DNA of 64,000 nucleotides from Cytobacillus solani (GTDB taxonomy: Bacteria; Bacillota; Bacilli; Bacillales; Cytobacillaceae), in contig NZ_LJIX01000006.1 in assembly GCF_001420595.1 (NCBI RefSeq), positions 3,395,058 to 3,459,057 of the forward strand. Direction: 5' to 3'. This document shows, in pieces, positions 59,512 through 64,000 of this stretch. Each line of letters starts with the position of its first letter. Position 1 is the first letter of the stretch. The position numbers were made by a program, and so were the translations under genes. Below the pieces are notes generated by a model. It saw only the letters and a list, made by a program, of their open reading frames with translations, had not been told where the DNA came from and did no database searches.

Positions 59512-60959
59512 GAGTTGCTGCTTATATCCGCGTTTCAACACAGATGCAGGTAGAGGAAGGATACTCCTTGTCAGCTCAAAAGGAAAGGTTAAAGGCATTT
59601 GCTTTTTCTCAGAATTGGGAAATTGTACAGTTTTATGTGGATGAAGGGATTTCTGCTAAGGATATGGAAAGACCTGAGCTTAAAAGAATGCTTGAGGGAG
59701 TTAAAGAAAAGTTATTTGATATTGTATTAGTGTACAAGCTCGATAGATTAACTCGATCCGTAATTGATTTAGATAGAATGCTAAAGATATTCTCTGATCA
59801 TGAAGTCATGTTTAAAAGTGCTACAGAGGTCTATGACACGACGACAGCAACAGGTAGACTTTTTATACGACTTGTTGCTTCCATGGCTCAGTGGGAGCGT
59901 GAGAACCTCGGAGAACGTGTAAGAATGGGAATGGATGAAAAAGCTAGAGAAGGAAAATGGGTAATCAACCTTCCCCCATATGGATATGAGAAAGATGGAG
60001 ATTATTTAAAAATTATTGAATCAGAAGCTGCAGTCGTAAGGAAAATTTATGAAATGTACATGACTGGTAAATATGGAATTGCCAAGATCGCCAGATTATT
60101 AAATGAAGAAGATCTTACTTCTAAAAAGAATAATACATGGCAATACAATACTGTTAGTTATATTTTGCGAAATCCGCTTTATATCGGAACGATGAGGTAT
60201 AACTACAGAGTTAATAAAGAGCAGTATTTTGAAATTGAGAATGCTGTACCTGCAATAATAGATGAAGTTAGTTTTCAAAGAGTACAAGCTATAATAAATT
60301 CCCGGAAAACTAAGCACCCTAGGTCAGCAACCAGTAAGTTTATTTTCACGGGGGTTCTCAGATGTTCTCGTTGTGGTGGATGCATGGCAGGGAAATACTC
60401 AATCTCAAAAAGAGGAGATAAAAAGTATCATTCATACAACTATTATTGCCATAATTCAAAATTCGGCAGTTGCGACCAACCACTAATTAATCAAAATTAT
60501 CTGGAACACCAATTTTTAAATAGAATTAGCCACTGGAACTTAAATAAAGAAGTTAATGAAGCTATTATTGAGGATAAAAAATCTGTTGATAACACAGATT
60601 CTATTGCAAATATAAATAAAGAAATTGAAGAAATTAAAAAAAGACGATCTAAATGGCAATATGCTTGGGTAAACGAAATGATTTCAGATGAGGATTTTAA
60701 GAAAAGAACAAATGAAGAAAATAAAAAAGAAAAAATGCTTCTAGAAGAGTTAGAAGCACTTACAAAAATTGAGAATCCTATCATGGATAATTATAACATA
60801 GTTGATATACTTTCTGACATCCAATTAAACTGGTCTAATCTAGAAATTCATGAGAAAAAACAATTGGTTCATCTAACTTTTAAAACAATCAGTGTAAATA
60901 AAATTAAAAAATTGCAGAAACCAGAGTCAGTTGAAATAGTTGATTTTGACTTTTTGTAG
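59508..60959 (+). CDS. int: Large serine recombinase (phage integrase)
   Basis: 483 residues starting at TTG 59508, which overlaps the ImmA stop. The resolvase domain has the nucleophile Ser10 (AAYIRVST) and the conserved YKLDRLTRSV and MAQWERENLGERVRMGMDEK. The recombinase domain (about 165-270) has GIAKIARLLN, the zinc ribbon has CSRCGGCMAG and CHNSKFGSC, and a coiled coil runs about 365-425. It ends at attR. It inserted the phage in comGA; excision needs a directionality factor not identified here. Confidence 0.95.
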   Translation: MRVAAYIRVSTQMQVEEGYSLSAQKERLKAFAFSQNWEIVQFYVDEGISAKDMERPELKRMLEGVKEKLFDIVLVYKLDRLTRSVIDLDRMLKIFSDHEVMFKSATEVYDTTTATGRLFIRLVASMAQWERENLGERVRMGMDEKAREGKWVINLPPYGYEKDGDYLKIIESEAAVVRKIYEMYMTGKYGIAKIARLLNEEDLTSKKNNTWQYNTVSYILRNPLYIGTMRYNYRVNKEQYFEIENAVPAIIDEVSFQRVQAIINSRKTKHPRSATSKFIFTGVLRCSRCGGCMAGKYSISKRGDKKYHSYNYYCHNSKFGSCDQPLINQNYLEHQFLNRISHWNLNKEVNEAIIEDKKSVDNTDSIANINKEIEEIKKRRSKWQYAWVNEMISDEDFKKRTNEENKKEKMLLEELEALTKIENPIMDNYNIVDILSDIQLNWSNLEIHEKKQLVHLTFKTISVNKIKKLQKPESVEIVDFDFL

Positions 60960-60965
60960 ACATGC

Positions 60966-61010
60966 ATGTGCCTATTAAACTAACTAGATGACCTGTTAGT
61001 GCAGCTCTTA
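60966..61010. other. attR, right prophage junction
   Basis: Phage arm ATGTGCCTATTAA (60966-60978) followed by AACTA (60982-60986) and the core ATG (60988-60990), then comGA coding sequence. From the T|G step the arm begins 12 bases away, exactly as in attL. Confidence 0.85.
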
Positions 61011-61686
61011 CTGCTATCTTTGCCGTTTCTGCATCTCTGATTTCCCCCACCATAATGATATCTGGATCATGTCTTAGAATGGCTTTTAATCCAGTTGCAT
61101 AGGACACACCAGCTTTTTCATTCACTTGAACCTGGAGCACCATATCATTTTCTTTTTCAATTGGGTCTTCAAGGGTGATGACATTGCGATTGAACATATG
61201 TGAGGTTTCATTGAGAAGCGAGTATAGGGTGGTAGTTTTACCTGATCCAGTCGGACCAGTAAATATGATTAATCCGTGGGCATGCTTTAATAATGCAAGT
61301 AGTTTTCGGGTCATACTCGGGAATAAAGAAATTTGGTAGAAAGGAATTTGTTCTTGCTGAGGGAGGATTCGAATAACTAGGCTTTCATTATGACTAGAGG
61401 GGAGCGTTGAAAAGCGAAAGCCGATCATTTGACCATCAATTTGATAGGAGTTTGCACCGCTTTGCGGTCTTCTCTTTTCACCGATATCCATTGAAGCCGT
61501 AAATTTAAAGTGTGAAATCAGTCTGTCGCATTCTTCTTTCGGCAAATAGAGTCTGGGAATTAGTTTGTTAGCAAGACGTAATTGGATGAGGGTATCGCTT
61601 CTGCGGGGAACAATGTGGATATCTGATGCATGATTTCTGACAGCATCTTTAATAATTCTTTCTGCAAGCTTTTCAATTGTATTCAA
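60988..61686 (-). pseudogene. comGA: comGA, 5' part (cut off by prophage insertion)
   Basis: Encodes 233 residues of the competence traffic ATPase from TTG 61686 (MNTIEKLAERIIKDAVRNHA): the N-terminal domain with SDIHIVPR, Walker A GPTGSGKTTT, the Asp box VITLEDPIE and Walker B IIMVGEIRD. The frame runs on into the phage for 28 codons and stops at 60904, so a truncated protein could be made. Motifs are intact, so excision should restore function. Confidence 0.95.
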
Positions 61687-61837
61687 TTAAATCGTACACC
61701 ACCTTTTCTTTTGTTAGGAATATGATTCGACCCTATTATATATTCTCCTGCTTTTTTTGACAAACAATTCGATTAATAATATGAAATTTTCATAAAATAA
61801 GAATTCAAAGATTAGCCACATACACAAATCACAATGT

Positions 61838-61873
61838 AAATTTGTTGAAATTTATCAAAATTTATATAAATTT
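61838..61873. promoter_or_regulatory. Four AAATTT tracts phased at exactly 10 bp upstream of comGA
   Basis: AAATTT occurs at 61838, 61848, 61858 and 61868. Such helically phased A/T tracts should bend DNA. The place, about 150-190 bp before comGA, is where the AT-rich binding region of ComK lies in B. subtilis. The rest of the 300-bp divergent region 61687-61987 is very AT-rich; a -10-like TATAAT for the plus-strand gene is at 61952-61957. Confidence 0.5.
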
Positions 61874-61987
61874 GTGACTTATGTTATTGGTTTAAATGTG
61901 AACTTTTTATAAACTAATAGTGAATACAGTGTTAACCCTAACTAGCTGTATTATAATAGAATCAAATCCGTTCTGAGGTGAATAGAA

Positions 61988-62689
61988 GTGGAACAAACGC
62001 TAAAAATAACAAATGTATTATCAGATCCAACACGCTATTATATTTATCAATACATTACAAAAAGACATAAGGATGTGACTGTTCAGGAAATCGCAGATAA
62101 TTTCGACATTCATCCAAACGTAGCCAGACTTCATCTGTCAAAACTTGAGGATGTTAACATGCTCGTTTCTGATACCCAGAAGACAGGGAAAGGCGGAAGA
62201 CCAAGCAGGCTTTATCGCTTATCTGATGATGTAATTCAGCTTCATTTCCCATATCGCGACTATCAGCTTCTCTCAAAAATCGCCATGCAAACCATGCTTT
62301 CTCTTGGAGAAGAAGGAAAAAAGGCATTGTATTTGACTGGGAAGTCATTTGGCAAGGAATTGGTTGAACAGGAAATAAACCGTACTCCTAACAATAACGA
62401 AGAGCTTTCATTCGATCAAAAACTGAACATCCTTAAAAATGCTTCTACCTTATCAGGCTTCCACCCTGAATTTGAAGTAAATGAGGATCAAAGCAAAATT
62501 TATTTTCAAATTTATAACTGTCCATTTAAAGAAGTAGCTCTTGAACATTCTGAATCGGTCTGTAATATGCATTATGAATTTTTAAAAGGAATGTTTGAAG
62601 TACTGTTTCATTCCATTGAGTTAGTTGAAAAGGAAAATATGCTTGGTGGATGTGATTCTTGTTCTTATCATGCAATCGTCACAAAGTAG
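61988..62689 (+). CDS. ArsR/MarR-like winged-helix transcriptional regulator
   Basis: 233 residues. An N-terminal winged helix (VLSDPTRYYIYQYITKRHKD then VQEIADNFDIHPNVARLHLS and GRPSRLYRL) and a C-terminal domain with cysteines NCPFKEVA, CNMHYEF and GGCDSCSYH, likely a metal or Fe-S site as in SufR-like regulators. Commonly lies upstream of comGA in Bacillaceae. The regulated genes are unknown. GAGGTGA precedes the GTG start. Confidence 0.86.
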   Translation: MEQTLKITNVLSDPTRYYIYQYITKRHKDVTVQEIADNFDIHPNVARLHLSKLEDVNMLVSDTQKTGKGGRPSRLYRLSDDVIQLHFPYRDYQLLSKIAMQTMLSLGEEGKKALYLTGKSFGKELVEQEINRTPNNNEELSFDQKLNILKNASTLSGFHPEFEVNEDQSKIYFQIYNCPFKEVALEHSESVCNMHYEFLKGMFEVLFHSIELVEKENMLGGCDSCSYHAIVTK

Positions 62690-62780
62690 CAACAAAGGTT
62701 ATTTACTTTTGTCTATCATTTAACTTATAATATGTAATGATGTAATAATGTGAATTGCTAGGGGAAAAGGAGGGATACAT

Positions 62781-63023
62781 ATGGATCGTATGTACAAGGT
62801 TTGTGGATTCTGGACGGGAATATTTGCTGTCATGTTCTTCTTAGGCGATATGTATACAACGTCTTTAATCTTCTTTGCCCAAACAGGATTCTTCCTGCTT
62901 TTAAGCTACTTAAAGCTTTCAGAACGTATGTATTTATATGTTTTTGCAGGATATTTAACTGTGTTTTTCGTAGGCTTCACGTATTGGAGCACGTTTATGA
63001 TGGTTCCAGGTGCAGGCCACTAA
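62781..63023 (+). CDS. yqgY: DUF2626 (YqgY-type) membrane protein
   Basis: 80 residues with three hydrophobic helices (about 8-25, 29-46, 52-72), beginning MDRMYKVCGFWTGIFAVMFF and ending MMVPGAGH, matching the small DUF2626 family of Bacillaceae. Function unknown. AAAGGAGGG precedes the ATG. Confidence 0.85.
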   Translation: MDRMYKVCGFWTGIFAVMFFLGDMYTTSLIFFAQTGFFLLLSYLKLSERMYLYVFAGYLTVFFVGFTYWSTFMMVPGAGH

Positions 63024-63043
63024 AAACCAAAGTTTAGCTACAT

Positions 63044-63080
63044 AATAAAAAAGCGATGGATTCCATCGCTTTTTTATTAT
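63044..63080. terminator. Bidirectional terminator
   Basis: AATAAAAAAGCGATGG pairs with CCATCGCTTTTTTATT; between two converging genes. Confidence 0.92.
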
Positions 63081-63084
63081 CCCT

Positions 63085-64000
63085 TTATACTCCTTTCTGC
63101 TGCAAAATTACATGAAAAAAAGAACTCATTCCTCCAGGTATAATAAGGCTGCGTATTGCCCGATTTCTTTTGCTTATAGCTGAAAAAGGATTCGGATCAT
63201 AATTCTCCTGCAATTCCTCTAGAATTCCTGCAGCAAGCAGAAATTCATCCTGCCTCCATTTATGAACATACATTAACCCAAGCTGATTCCCCTTTTTGAT
63301 TAACGCATCAAAATGGACATGACTTGTTATATCCATTTCCCCTGGATGTTCAAGAATATTATTCATTTGCTGATGTTTGTAATAGCCCCTTAAACTTCCA
63401 TTCCTTCTTGATGGCTCCATCCATTCTTCATTTGTGTATCCATAATCAACCGTGAGCACTAGCCCTCTTTGCAGGGTATTAGCCATGCTTGTCATCATCG
63501 ATTCCAACTGTAAAGGGATTTCAATACGTTGCTGATCGTTCAACTTTAACCCGCTTCGTTCGAGAAAAGATTTAATTTCTTCATTTTTTAAAGGTACAAT
63601 GCTCTCAATGAGCATATCATCCTTAACAGCAACCATAACCTCTAGTAATTGCCCGTCCTGGTTTTCTATTACATGAACCGGAAATGCATCAAACAACTCA
63701 TTTGAAAAAATCAAACCTTCAAAAGGAGTAATTTCCTCCAAGCATGAGATTTGCTTTGTATTCTCATCAAGAATTAGTTCCTCCTGCTGCAATTTCCGAT
63801 GATATGGGCTTTCTTCTAAAATATAATATTGGATCGGTTCAGCCGAAATAGTCTTCCATTCATCAATAAAGGCTTTAGCAAACCGACCTGTCCCTGCACC
63901 AATTTCGCAAATGGAAAATGGGAGGTTCAGTTCAATTGCTTTCCTGTAAAACCATTTAGCAATGGATCTGCCATAAATATCAGAAATATTACTTGTCGTA
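63085..64000 (-). CDS. MidA/NDUFAF7-like (DUF185) SAM-dependent methyltransferase, 5' end outside window
   Basis: The frame is open from the window edge to the stop at 63085 (305 codons). The SAM-binding motif EIGAGTGRF lies at about 63860-63910 and NELFDAFPVH, TVDYGY and HVHFDALIKKG are typical of the DUF185 family (mitochondrial NDUFAF7 is a member, an arginine methyltransferase). The bacterial role is unclear. Same position near comG in other Bacillaceae. An ATG at 63792 is internal, not the start. Confidence 0.88.
   Translation of the reverse strand, partial: TTSNISDIYGRSIAKWFYRKAIELNLPFSICEIGAGTGRFAKAFIDEWKTISAEPIQYYILEESPYHRKLQQEELILDENTKQISCLEEITPFEGLIFSNELFDAFPVHVIENQDGQLLEVMVAVKDDMLIESIVPLKNEEIKSFLERSGLKLNDQQRIEIPLQLESMMTSMANTLQRGLVLTVDYGYTNEEWMEPSRRNGSLRGYYKHQQMNNILEHPGEMDITSHVHFDALIKKGNQLGLMYVHKWRQDEFLLAAGILEELQENYDPNPFSAISKRNRAIRSLIIPGGMSSFFHVILQQKGV

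Larger units (their letters stand above)
18316..60989. mobile_element. Temperate podovirus-like prophage integrated in comGA
   Basis: About 42.7 kb between attL and attR. It contains a serine integrase, repressor and antirepressor genes, recombination and replication genes, terminase, portal, scaffold, coat, short-tail proteins, holin and amidase, all apparently intact. No tape measure, sheath or tail tube gene was found. Almost all lytic genes read leftward; integrase and repressor read rightward at the attR side. Nothing indicates decay, so it may be inducible. Confidence 0.93.

Noticed and set aside
60904-60987. Extension of the comGA 5' part to a stop at 60904
   Set aside because: The last 28 codons are phage DNA read on the strand opposite the integrase gene; they are not conserved comGA sequence.
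18316-60989. CRISPR array or known defence operon in the prophage
   Set aside because: No regularly spaced repeats and no restriction, abortive infection or CBASS-type enzyme set were found; the only methylase is an orphan.

Overview
The window is a piece of a low-GC Gram-positive chromosome, almost certainly a Bacillaceae (Bacillus sensu lato), that carries one complete-looking prophage of about 42.7 kb. The host assignment rests on gene content and order: glycine betaine opuA genes, lipM (octanoyltransferase), yqhL-type rhodanese, the gcvT-gcvPA-gcvPB operon behind a tandem glycine riboswitch, yqhH/yqhG, yqzE and the complete comG competence operon, with strong AGGAGG-type ribosome binding sites and frequent TTG/GTG starts.

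Layout. 1-1918 (+): end of opuAA, opuAB and opuAC. 1954-5322 (-): an ABC exporter plus two-component system operon of YvfRSTU type with a palindromic candidate operator upstream. 5575-6411 (-) lipM, 6601-6984 (+) rhodanese, 7057-7176 tandem 40-bp repeats, 7284-11206 (-) glycine cleavage operon with its riboswitch at 11262-11545. 11756-14234 (+) yqhH-yqhG, then (-) yqzE, aroK and comGG to comGA. comGA is split: its 3' part lies at 17942-18316 and its 5' part at 60988-61686, with the prophage between them. 61988-64000 is host again (ArsR-like regulator, DUF2626 protein, MidA-like methyltransferase).

Prophage (about 18316-60989). The integrase is a large serine recombinase next to attR. The rejoined comGA would be in frame and 356 codons long. 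The phage ends carry a 13-bp inverted repeat placed exactly symmetrically around the shared core, which is what an attP site of a serine integrase looks like. The virion genes read leftward: small and large terminase, P22-type portal, scaffold, gpT-like coat protein, a head-completion adaptor, a tail-hub-like protein, fibre, M23 peptidase and a 1417-residue LPD38-type internal protein, then holin and amidase. No tape measure, tail tube or sheath gene is present, so this looks like a temperate short-tailed (podovirus-like) phage. The early region holds Gam, ERF, SSB, RuvC, an O-like initiator and a DnaC-like loader, a small tyrosine recombinase, a Dam-type methylase, a Rha antirepressor, and two separate divergent repressor regions each with its own repeated palindromic operator. 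The lysogeny operon is repressor-ImmA-integrase with 4-nt overlaps.

Between the lysis genes and attL sits an accessory block: a plus-strand cassette (HTH regulator, membrane protein, an 88-aa protein whose C-terminus imitates the SSB tail) and, on the minus strand, an FtsK-type ATPase fused to a replication-relaxation domain followed by a pilin-like membrane protein. A phage tRNA-Trp, a terminator-ended leader before the late genes, paired micro-peptides and a free-standing HNH endonuclease are further details. Family assignments come from reading motifs and recalled families; no database search was run.
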